The position numbers were made by a program, and so were the translations under genes. The notes beneath the pieces are model-generated. The model did no database searches and was not told where the DNA came from. It saw only the letters and a program-made list of their open reading frames with translations. Source: Adhaeribacter terrigena (GTDB lineage Bacteria; Bacteroidota; Bacteroidia; Cytophagales; Hymenobacteraceae). From it: a stretch of DNA of 64,000 nt. Each line of letters starts with the position of its first letter. Position 1 is the first letter of the stretch. Below are positions 26,547-34,051 of the stretch, piece by piece. Where the stretch lies: the NCBI RefSeq assembly GCF_016623615.1, contig NZ_JAEHFX010000001.1:744001-808000 (forward strand), in the 5' to 3' direction.

Positions 26547-26550
26547 TCTA

Positions 26551-26585
26551 AAAAGCGCTTCTGGTTTTCCCGGAAGCGCTTTTTG
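26551..26585. terminator. Terminator after the barrel gene
   Basis: AAAAGCGCTTC and GAAGCGCTTTT form an 11-bp stem with an 11-base loop. Confidence 0.85.
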
Positions 26586-26631
26586 TTTTAATCTAAATTT
26601 TCAATACTATTACAAAAAACCGAACCTGTTT

Positions 26632-27045
26632 ATGGAAAACCAATTACAAAAAAGAACCTGGCTTGAAGTGTTTTTTGGGTTTTATGTAATTATCTTTAGT
26701 TTGATAAATATTTCTACCCAACTTTGGGAAATGTCCGGAAACTATGCCTCTTTGTTAATTTCTTTAATTGGAATAGCAGGTAGTTTTTTAATGTATAAGC
26801 GAAATAAGCGAGCTCTACAATTCTTAAATATTTGGGCAAGCTGTCAACTTTTAATTCTACTTGTGGACGGCAGCCCTCTTTGGAGTGTAGAACAAGTTTT
26901 GAGTTTTAAATTTTATTTTAGTTTTACATTAATTTCTGATACAACTTTACAGCTCGGGGTTAATTTGTTTGCTATTTTATTGGTTTATTGTGTTTGGAAG
27001 TTGAAACAGGTACAACAAAATAAAATAGATAAATCCTTAATTTAA
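26632..27045 (+). CDS. Four-helix membrane protein, unknown, AT-rich
   Basis: I recognise no family. From the ATG at 26632 the 137-residue product has four hydrophobic segments (about 12-31, 37-55, 63-80 and 104-125) and a lysine-rich C-terminus. The frame is open further upstream, but only as overlap with the barrel gene and the terminator. Base composition is much more AT-rich than around it, which hints at recent acquisition or weak constraint. It converges on meaB and the two 3' ends overlap by nine bases. Confidence 0.6.
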   Translation: MENQLQKRTWLEVFFGFYVIIFSLINISTQLWEMSGNYASLLISLIGIAGSFLMYKRNKRALQFLNIWASCQLLILLVDGSPLWSVEQVLSFKFYFSFTLISDTTLQLGVNLFAILLVYCVWKLKQVQQNKIDKSLI

Positions 27046-28017
27046 CTTCAGAATTTCCTCTGCCGCGGCAAATGCCGAAACTTCGCCGTGCAGCACTTTT
27101 TGCTCTAATTCCGGTAGCGTTTTTAGTACTTCAGGTTTGGCAAAAAAGCGGTCTAGCAGGGTTTGGCGGATGGTTTCGTGGAGCCAGTGCAGGTTTTGGT
27201 TCTGCCTTTTTTGTTCGAAAAAGCTACCGTTTCTTACCGTTTCCAGGTAGGCCTCAATGGTTTTCCAGATTTCCGGAATGCCGGTATTTTCGAGCGCCGA
27301 AGAAATGGAAACTTTGGGGATCCAGCCCGAAGCGGAACGCGGAAATAAATGCAAGGCACTTTGAAATTCGGCGCGGGCAACCCGGGCTTTCTGTAAGTTT
27401 TGCCCGTCGGCTTTGGTAATTACCACGGCGTCGGCCATTTCCATAATGCCTTTTTTTATGCCCTGTAATTCGTCGCCGGCGCCGGCCAGCATCAGCAACA
27501 GGAAAAAATCTACCATTTCATTTACTGCCGTTTCACTTTGGCCTACGCCTACGGTTTCTACAAAGATCACTTCGAAACCGGCCGCTTCGCAAAGCATAAT
27601 GCTCTCGCGGGTGCTGCGCGTTACGCCGCCTAAACTCTTGCCCGCCGGCGAAGGACGGATATAGGCCATTGGGTTGCCGGCCAGGGTTTCCATGCGGGTT
27701 TTATCGCCGAGAATGCTGCCGCCGGTTTTCTGACTGGTAGGATCTATGGCCAGCACGGCCAGTTTTTTACCCAGCGTATTGGTTACATAATTCCCAAAGG
27801 TTTCGATGAAGGTACTTTTGCCAACGCCCGGCACGCCGGTAATCCCAATACGCACCGAATTTCCGGCGAAAGGCAGGATTTGCTGCATTACCTGGTGGGC
27901 CAGTTCGCGGTCGGAGGGCAGGGTGCTTTCTACCAGCGTAATGGCGCGGCTTAAACCCAGCCGGTCGTGGGCTAAAATGCGTTCTGCGTAAAATTCAACC
28001 GGAAATCTTTTGGCCAC
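27037..28017 (-). CDS. meaB: Methylmalonyl-CoA mutase-associated GTPase MeaB
   Basis: MeaB guards methylmalonyl-CoA mutase: it gates B12 cofactor loading and protects the enzyme, using GTP. The 326 residues show the G-domain motifs in order: GITGVPGVGKSTFIE, AIDPTSQKTGGSILGDKTRM, FVETVGVGQSETAVNEMVD and VITKADG. The start is GTG. The mutase genes that it should serve are on the same strand at 36392-40472. The 3' end overlaps the convergent membrane gene. Confidence 0.95.
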   Translation of the reverse strand: MAKRFPVEFYAERILAHDRLGLSRAITLVESTLPSDRELAHQVMQQILPFAGNSVRIGITGVPGVGKSTFIETFGNYVTNTLGKKLAVLAIDPTSQKTGGSILGDKTRMETLAGNPMAYIRPSPAGKSLGGVTRSTRESIMLCEAAGFEVIFVETVGVGQSETAVNEMVDFFLLLMLAGAGDELQGIKKGIMEMADAVVITKADGQNLQKARVARAEFQSALHLFPRSASGWIPKVSISSALENTGIPEIWKTIEAYLETVRNGSFFEQKRQNQNLHWLHETIRQTLLDRFFAKPEVLKTLPELEQKVLHGEVSAFAAAEEILKLN

Positions 28018-28032
28018 GGCAATTCAGTTTTT

Positions 28033-28064
28033 AGACTTTTCAGCCCGAAAATGATACCGTTTTT
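28033..28064 (-). repeat. ACGSTA element upstream of meaB
   Basis: Read on the minus strand: AAAACGGTATCATTTTC, then GGGC, then TGAAAAGTC. A complete copy, 15 bases before the GTG start. Confidence 0.7.
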
Positions 28065-28107
28065 TACAGGATGCAAATTATTTCGGAAAAAACTCCGGAA
28101 GTGCGGG

Positions 28108-28138
28108 AAAACGGTAGGGTTTAGGCATAAAAAAACGC
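28108..28138 (+). repeat. ACGSTA element sharing its A-tract with a terminator
   Basis: GAAAACGGTAGGGTTT, then AGGC, then ATAAAAAAA, which is also the U-tract (minus strand) of the next terminator. Confidence 0.65.
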
Positions 28139-28160
28139 CCCGGGTTTCCAGAGCGTTTTC
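28131..28160 (-). terminator. Weak terminator after the outer membrane protein gene
   Basis: AAAAACGC and GCGTTTT with an inner CCCGGG. The U-tract on the minus strand comes from the adjacent repeat element. Confidence 0.55.
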
Positions 28161-28186
28161 AAAAGTAAGGATATTTCTAAACGAAA

Positions 28187-29032
28187 TTAGAAGTTAAATT
28201 TAATACCTACACCAACGCCAACTGAGCTGAAAGGCATGTTGAATTTTGAGCTTTTATCCGGCTCAGAATCCGAAGGCTGGTCGTTGCTGTTGAAAGAATA
28301 ATCATCTACAAATTCGGTTTCTTTATCGTTGGTAGTAAACTCGCCCAGCACATCTTTGCCGTTGTAAGAAGCTTTGGTTACTTCCGCTTTATCCGGAGAG
28401 TAGCTCAGGTTGTTCATGGTTACTTCAGAAAAGAAAGCCATGTTGTCGCTCATTTTGAATTCTACCCCAAGGCCGGCCTGCAAACCAAGTCCCCAGCCAC
28501 CGCTAAGTTTGGTTTCCTGCTCGTATTTATCGCCGTCTCCCATGTTAATATCTGTTCCGGTTACCGATCCTTTGGCAGCTACCAACCCTAAGCGTGCATA
28601 CGGATTGATGCCTTCCATACCCGCTGAAATTACCAGCGCCGGCTGTAAAAGCAACATGCGGGAAGATACTTCCGATTCGTAGCTTTCAGAATTGCCATTG
28701 TTGGTACGGATGTCTTTCAGTTCATTTTTTCCGCCGATCAGGTAACCGATTCCCAGTTCCGCGCCAACGTGTTCATTGAACATATAACCTACCGTTCCGC
28801 CGGCAGTAATGCCTTTGCCATAGTTCACATTTACTTTTTCGTAACTAACATTATAGGTACTGCCAGTTTGTGAATTTGTTTGCGTGGCAGTTTCGTTGTA
28901 GTTTCTTTCTGAAGCCACGCCGAAGTTATAAGCACCGCCGAGTTTTACGTAAGCTCCCTGGGCTTTGGCTTCTGACTGGGCCAGAAATAAGCCGCCAGCC
29001 AATGCAACAGCTAATACAATGTGTTTTTTCAT
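28187..29032 (-). CDS. Outer membrane beta-barrel protein (OmpW/OMP_b-brl type)
   Basis: A signal peptide (residues 1-24, ending SEAKAQ) precedes alternating amphipathic strands with Gly/Tyr/aromatic spacing, such as AYVKLGGAYNFG, ITAGGTVGYMFNEHVGAELG and GLGLQAGLGVEFKMS. It ends in VGVGVGIKFNF; a terminal aromatic is the usual signal for barrel insertion. The 281 residues fit a small barrel of eight to ten strands. Function is unknown; long polar loops rich in Asn, Glu and Ser probably face outwards. Confidence 0.8.
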   Translation of the reverse strand: MKKHIVLAVALAGGLFLAQSEAKAQGAYVKLGGAYNFGVASERNYNETATQTNSQTGSTYNVSYEKVNVNYGKGITAGGTVGYMFNEHVGAELGIGYLIGGKNELKDIRTNNGNSESYESEVSSRMLLLQPALVISAGMEGINPYARLGLVAAKGSVTGTDINMGDGDKYEQETKLSGGWGLGLQAGLGVEFKMSDNMAFFSEVTMNNLSYSPDKAEVTKASYNGKDVLGEFTTNDKETEFVDDYSFNSNDQPSDSEPDKSSKFNMPFSSVGVGVGIKFNF

Positions 29033-29183
29033 AAACGTTTTAATAGGAAAGATGAAAGGTTATGTTTTGTAACGCGTAAACATAGTGATTTTATGATTAG
29101 TGAACTTTATTTGCTCATCTGACTTTTTGGTGAACACTGCATTTAATTAAGGGAACGAAAACAGATCGGTTCGGGCATAAAAA

Positions 29184-29213
29184 AAACCGTTAGTAGGAAA
29201 TACCAACGGTTCT
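29184..29213. terminator. Terminator after the second barrel gene
   Basis: AACCGTTAGTA and TACCAACGGTT pair with one mismatch; an A-run on the left supplies a U-tract for the minus strand. GGTTCGGGCATAAAAAA just to the left resembles a decayed ACGSTA element. Confidence 0.75.
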
Positions 29214-29242
29214 TAGTAGGGTGAGAGTGTTTTTTAAGATTT

Positions 29243-29938
29243 TTATTGCAATGGAATCAGGTAACCAAGCGATACACCTAAGGTGCGGTTTGCGTATTTA
29301 GGCCAGCGCGGGTCGCGTTCATCCTGGTATTGGTTCAGGTCAGATAAGCCAAGGCCGTAACGAAGCTCCAGCGCCAGGTTTCCCGGACCGATTTTGCTGC
29401 CAAAGCCTGCGCCAAATGCCAGGCCTACATCGCTGCGGTTCGGTTTCACGCCATTGCGGTATTTTAGTTCCAGGTCAGCTTCGGATTCGTTGCCGCCAAT
29501 CAGGTAATTGTTTTTGCCGCCCAGTAGATAAGCCAGGTATGGTCCGCCGTTTACAAAGGCATGCAGGCTTTCTGAACCAAAGGTAGCTTTTAACAGCACC
29601 GGTATTTCCAAGTAATTGAGGCTGTATTTGTACTCGTAAGGGGTGTTCCAGGGGCGGTAAACACCTTCGTGGCGGTGGCCTTTCTGCGAATAAAGCAATT
29701 CGGGCTGAATGGAAAGCATTTCTGTAAGCCCGATATTGGCCACAACTCCAACATGCGCCCCGGTCAGATCTTTCTGGTCAGATTTAAAAGCATTTCTATG
29801 AGCAGCATCGCCTTCCGTAGCCGCTACGTGCGAAAAATTTACCCCCAGGCGCGGACCTACGGAAATAGACTGCGCACTGGCTTCCGAAAAAAATAAACCG
29901 GCAACAAGCGCCGCCGCGAAAAACAATTTTCTGTGCAT
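29243..29938 (-). CDS. Porin-family outer membrane protein (PorT-like barrel)
   Basis: From the ATG at 29938 the product is 231 residues with a signal peptide (MHRKLFFAAALVAGLFFSEA). The mature part begins ISVGPRLGVNFSHVA and continues with strand pairs such as IQPELLYSQKGHR, YLEIPVLLKATFG and AFGAGFGSKIGPGNLALELR, the pattern of the OMP_b-brl_2/PorT family. It ends VSLGYLIPLQ. It likely spans the outer membrane; the role is not evident, and there is no link here to the T9SS PorT. The frame upstream to 30070 is not needed. Confidence 0.8.
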   Translation of the reverse strand: MHRKLFFAAALVAGLFFSEASAQSISVGPRLGVNFSHVAATEGDAAHRNAFKSDQKDLTGAHVGVVANIGLTEMLSIQPELLYSQKGHRHEGVYRPWNTPYEYKYSLNYLEIPVLLKATFGSESLHAFVNGGPYLAYLLGGKNNYLIGGNESEADLELKYRNGVKPNRSDVGLAFGAGFGSKIGPGNLALELRYGLGLSDLNQYQDERDPRWPKYANRTLGVSLGYLIPLQ

Positions 29939-30119
29939 ATCTGTTTTTGAGTTACTGTCTGGATTTGGTCGAAAGCCTTTTTTTATGCGCTGCGCCATGT
30001 TCAAAAAGCATACCGTTTCTTCTGTGTTGTATTTTTTTTGAAAATGGGGAGCCCGAAAAAAATACTGCACTGCTTTCTTTGTTTGCTGAACGCTCAGCTT
30101 TTACCGCTGCAATATAACC

Positions 30120-31520
30120 ATGAAAAGAATAGCATTTGCGGGCCTGCTGGCTATACTTTTTACTGGTAACGCGCGCGCTCAGAACGAACTTAGCAACTTT
30201 ACGGCTACCGGCCGGGGCGGCGTGGTCAATACGTTCGCCACCGACTACCAGGCCATTGGTATAAATCCGGCTAATCTGGGACGAACAGGGAATGCGCCTT
30301 TTGCTTTTTCTATCGGGGAGATCGGGGCCGGGGTGCGATCAGAATCTTTAACCCACGAGCAACTCAATAAATTTATTTTCCATTCCGAAGAAAAGCTCGA
30401 TTCGCTGCAGAAGCAGGCCTTCGCCCGGGCTTTCAACCACGAAGATGCCTTTAACCTCAACTTCGATATTGCCACGCTCTCGGTTTCAGCCTATTTTGAG
30501 AAGATCGGAGGTTTTGCCTTCAGCAACCGCATTCGGGTAACGGGGCACATGGGGCTCAATAAAAATGCTTCCGAAATATTATTCCTGGGCCAGAACGCAC
30601 CCGTTTTTCAGCATTACCAGATCGGCGATACCATCGGTATTCGTAAAACCCTGAACCCCACGTTCGTAAAAATGCAGATCCTGAACGAATGGAACCTGGC
30701 TTATGGCGCAGAGCTGGTGCGTTTGCCGGGTTTTAAACTGCAGGCGGGTCTTGGTTACAAATTCATGCAGGGTGTGGGCGTGATCGAGATTGCGGTAGAT
30801 GGCGAAAACGTTACGGCTTACACAGCATTATCGCCTAAGTTTAATGTAAACTATGGTGCCCTGGTAAACGACCCGAATTTCAACACTACCGATATTGGCG
30901 AGGGCTTTTTTAAACCGGTTGGCAAAGGGCACGGCTTTGATCTGGGCATAGCCGCCGAAATTGGCCAAAAACTGAAAGCAAGCCTTTCGGTTACCGATGT
31001 AGGCAGCATAAAATGGCGCGGCAATTTGCTTACTGCCAACGATCAGTACATTCAGAAAACAAGTTCAGACGGCATCGAAAGTTTCGATTTTTTAGATGAA
31101 GTAATAGACCTGGCCGGCACCGGCAGCTCCAACCTTTTTATTTTCACCCCCGAAAGCGAACTGAAAAGAAAACTGCCTGCCAAGCTGCGCACCGGCGTAG
31201 GTGTAAGACTATCCGATAAACTGGAAACCGGGCTGGATGCTACTTTTCCGCTAAACGACGTGGCCGGCAACCTGGAAGACCCGTTTGCCGGCGTTGGGGT
31301 AGATTTTAAAGCCTTGCCTTATCTGAAACTGAGTTCCGGGTTTTCGGCCGGCGCCGGTTATGGCGCCAGCATTCCGTTGGGTTTTACTTTCGAAACCTCC
31401 GGGTATGCATTCGGGGTGGCCACCCGCGATGTTGTAGGGCTTTTCTCAACCCAGGATCCGTATTTGTCTGTGGCGTTCGGGTTTCTGCGTTTTAAATTCA
31501 GTACGGATGAATCGCCATAG
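30120..31520 (+). CDS. DUF5723 family outer membrane protein
   Basis: A signal peptide (about 1-20) precedes NELSNFTATGRGGVVNTFA, with DYQAIGINPANLGR, the typical opening of DUF5723 proteins, which look like FadL/PorV-related outer membrane barrels. The region DVGSIKWRGNLL and a C-terminal run of amphipathic strands ending SVAFGFLRFKFSTDESP agree with a barrel of 466 residues. The function is unknown. Three ACGSTA elements and a strong terminator fill the space before the convergent T9SS cargo gene. Confidence 0.83.
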   Translation: MKRIAFAGLLAILFTGNARAQNELSNFTATGRGGVVNTFATDYQAIGINPANLGRTGNAPFAFSIGEIGAGVRSESLTHEQLNKFIFHSEEKLDSLQKQAFARAFNHEDAFNLNFDIATLSVSAYFEKIGGFAFSNRIRVTGHMGLNKNASEILFLGQNAPVFQHYQIGDTIGIRKTLNPTFVKMQILNEWNLAYGAELVRLPGFKLQAGLGYKFMQGVGVIEIAVDGENVTAYTALSPKFNVNYGALVNDPNFNTTDIGEGFFKPVGKGHGFDLGIAAEIGQKLKASLSVTDVGSIKWRGNLLTANDQYIQKTSSDGIESFDFLDEVIDLAGTGSSNLFIFTPESELKRKLPAKLRTGVGVRLSDKLETGLDATFPLNDVAGNLEDPFAGVGVDFKALPYLKLSSGFSAGAGYGASIPLGFTFETSGYAFGVATRDVVGLFSTQDPYLSVAFGFLRFKFSTDESP

Positions 31521-31625
31521 TTTTTGCTTGCCAAAGCATACCGTTTTTGGTCTGTAAACGGTAGCGTTTTCGGGCTGAAAAGTAAAAGGAACCCCTTAAA
31601 ACGCTATACATAGAAAGCAAAAAAG
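31519..31625. repeat. Three ACGSTA elements in a row
   Basis: Copies at 31519-31548 (minus; AAAACGGTATGCTTT, AAAACT end), 31554-31582 (plus; AAACGGTAGCGTTTTC, GGGC, TGAAAAGT) and 31598-31625 (plus; AAAACGCTATACAT, then AAAAAAGT). The last runs directly into a terminator stem. Confidence 0.7.
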
Positions 31626-31653
31626 TGCTGCAAGGTAGACTTGCAGCACTTTT
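31620..31653. terminator. Strong bidirectional terminator
   Basis: AAAAGTGCTGCAAG and CTTGCAGCACTTTT form a perfect 14-bp stem with a five-base loop, between convergent genes. Confidence 0.92.
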
Positions 31654-31682
31654 AGCAGGTTTACTTTAGGAGTTGAAGCTAT

Positions 31683-34001
31683 TTATTCCACTACTTCTAC
31701 CCAGCCTTTAAACTGCTTGCCGGTTTGCTGGTTTTCAAAAATGTAGAAGTAATTGCCGTTCGATATTTTATTTTCCGGCCATTCGTTGCGGTAGTCTTTT
31801 TTCTCAAAAACCTGCATGCCCCAGCGGTTAAAGATCCGCACGTTATAGGCGCCTTCGGGCAGATGAATACTTGTGAGTTTATCGTTCAGGTTATCGCCGT
31901 TGGCAGTAATAATGTTCGGGATAAAAGGTTGCGGCGGCGGCGGGCAGTAGTTGAACGTTACCTGAACCGTATCGGTAAAGGAGCAGCTTCCCCTCGTGAT
32001 CGTGGCCCAGTATTTCCCGGTTTTGGTAACCTTCATCTCACGGCCCCGGCTGTTGTCGCTCCATATAAAACTGGCAGGGGTCGTAGCCGGAATGTTTGAG
32101 CGTAAGGTTACTGTTTCTCCGTCGCAGGTCGTAACATCGCTACCCAGATCCATGCCCGGCACATTCATTATCGATACGTTTTTGGTATCGGTAGTAGAGC
32201 AGCCGTTTGCGGTTACCGTTACGGAGTAAGCAGCAGTTGCATTTACGGTTATGGTTTGCGTGGTCTGGCCGCCCGGCTGCCATAAATACGTGGCTCCCGG
32301 GTTGCCGGCATCTAAGGTAAGGGTGGCACTGCCGCAGGTAAAAAAGTCCTCGCCCAGGTTTACGGTTGGCACCGGTTTGGTGGTTATCCGGATAGAATCG
32401 CGGGTGGTGCACTGGCCGTTGTTCAGCTCAAGCCAGTAAATACCTGCTTTGGTTACCGTAATGGCCGCTGAAGTATCGCCGGTACTCCACCTGAAACGTT
32501 CGTTGAAAGGGCTGTGCGGGAAACGGCTTATCAGGTTGTAAGGCTGGCCTTCACAGATAATGGTATCCGGACCCAGATTTACTTTCGGGTTGTTCAGAAT
32601 GATAACCTGGCGCTCAAAAACCGATGCAAAGCCCTGGCTGTAAATGGTGAGTTTTACATTGTAGGTACCAGGCTGGCTATAAATGTGGCTGGGTTGTGGC
32701 CGCTTGCTGGTGTTGTTTCCCATGCTCGCCGGGTCGCCGAAATCCCAGCTAACCGAATCGGAAGAAGGAGTATTAATAATTGAAAAAACGGTAGGGCTTT
32801 CGGCGCAAATTCCGCTGTAATTAAAACGGGGCGGTGCAAAATAAGTCTGAATAAAATTCGGGAATCCAAACCCATGCATACTTCCCGATACCAACAGGTT
32901 ATTGGGGAATAAGCTGGCTGCTTTTAAATTACAGGCAATACCCAGGTTATTAGGATCGGCAATTTCAGAAAGTAAGGCTGTATTGTGGCGGGCAATGTAA
33001 ATTTTGCCGTTGCGGGCCAGCTGCATGGCCATAAAACTGCCCAGCCCGTTCGAAATGGTAGTATTTATCAGCATCACTGCAGCTGTAGGGCCGCCCGCCA
33101 GGTTATATTGCCAAACCTGCATGTTATTCGGGTTATCTTTCCGGGTAAAATATAATTTCTGTCCGTCGGGCGAAAATTCAGCGCCGTAATAAGAATTGAA
33201 ATTAGGCCGCGGCAAAAGGTTTGGAATGGTTTGCAGATTGCTTACCAGGCCGGTTTTATTATCGAAATCAAAATACTGAATGCCCTTGTCGGTAAAAGTA
33301 GCCGCCAGTTTATTGCCTAACGGGGAAGCCTTTAAATAACCACTGGCCGAAACAGACGGCAAAGAAGGCATAGAACTGATTACCGGCGTGGTAACCAAAC
33401 CGGTTGCCGTAACTTGATATGCCAGAAACTCCTGCGTACCTGCTACCGGGAAGCGGTGCGCAATAACCCATATATCCTGGTTGTTGAAATGATGTACACC
33501 CGCCAGTTTTTCTGAGACCGGGCCCGCGCCGGTCAGGGGAATATTCTTGCTGCTTGCTAAAACTTCGCCCATGCTGTTATTGGCGTTAATGTTTACGAGG
33601 CTGTATTGCACTCCGTTGGCAGAATTTCCGGCTATAGACTGATCGGAAGTAAAAACAAAGAAAACTGAATCGTTCCCGGGTTGGGGTACAATTAAGGCCG
33701 ATTGCGTAGAACTGTTATGCCCGTTTAGCCCGGTGCCGTTAGCCATAGGCAAATGCAAACGGTTCCAGATCGTTTTCCCGTCGGTATAAAAAAGCAGGTT
33801 GCCTTGCTTATCCGAAATGGTGGCGCTGCCTTCGGGTGTTACCATGGCGCTGCTAAAAAAACTGGTAGGTTTGGCCGAAGAAAATTCGAGGGAGGCCTGG
33901 TTTCCAAAAAACCAGTTATCGGTCTGGCGCTGGGCCATAACCGGTTGTATAAAAACAGGCAGCAGCAATAAAATTGAAAGTAGGGTGGGGCGTAAATTCA
34001 T
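31683..34001 (-). CDS. T9SS type-B cargo protein with PKD domain (paralogue A)
   Basis: From the ATG at 34001 the protein is 772 residues: a signal peptide, then a beta-propeller-like region (NWFFGNQASLEFSS, GNLLFYTDGKTIWNR, LSPDGQKLYFTRKDN-like). A PKD domain follows (SWDFGDPASMGN, YSQPGTYNVKLTIY), then Ig-like units (LGPDTIICEG, LGEDFFTCGSATLTLDAG, LGSDVTTCDGETVTLRS). It ends with a gliding-motility-associated C-terminal domain (IPNIITANGDNLND, VRIFNRWGMQVFEKKDYRNE, GWVEVVE), the type-B sorting signal of the type IX system. It should be exported to the cell surface or medium. A close paralogue lies directly upstream. Confidence 0.9.
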   Translation of the reverse strand: MNLRPTLLSILLLLPVFIQPVMAQRQTDNWFFGNQASLEFSSAKPTSFFSSAMVTPEGSATISDKQGNLLFYTDGKTIWNRLHLPMANGTGLNGHNSSTQSALIVPQPGNDSVFFVFTSDQSIAGNSANGVQYSLVNINANNSMGEVLASSKNIPLTGAGPVSEKLAGVHHFNNQDIWVIAHRFPVAGTQEFLAYQVTATGLVTTPVISSMPSLPSVSASGYLKASPLGNKLAATFTDKGIQYFDFDNKTGLVSNLQTIPNLLPRPNFNSYYGAEFSPDGQKLYFTRKDNPNNMQVWQYNLAGGPTAAVMLINTTISNGLGSFMAMQLARNGKIYIARHNTALLSEIADPNNLGIACNLKAASLFPNNLLVSGSMHGFGFPNFIQTYFAPPRFNYSGICAESPTVFSIINTPSSDSVSWDFGDPASMGNNTSKRPQPSHIYSQPGTYNVKLTIYSQGFASVFERQVIILNNPKVNLGPDTIICEGQPYNLISRFPHSPFNERFRWSTGDTSAAITVTKAGIYWLELNNGQCTTRDSIRITTKPVPTVNLGEDFFTCGSATLTLDAGNPGATYLWQPGGQTTQTITVNATAAYSVTVTANGCSTTDTKNVSIMNVPGMDLGSDVTTCDGETVTLRSNIPATTPASFIWSDNSRGREMKVTKTGKYWATITRGSCSFTDTVQVTFNYCPPPPQPFIPNIITANGDNLNDKLTSIHLPEGAYNVRIFNRWGMQVFEKKDYRNEWPENKISNGNYFYIFENQQTGKQFKGWVEVVE

Positions 34002-34030
34002 AGTTTTTCGGGCTAAAAAGATACCGTTTT
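34002..34030 (-). repeat. ACGSTA element touching the start codon of paralogue A
   Basis: Minus strand: AAAACGGTATCTTTTTA, then GCCCG, then AAAAACT, ending at the base before the ATG. Confidence 0.7.
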
Positions 34031-34051
34031 CATTTACCAACGGGCCGGCTA

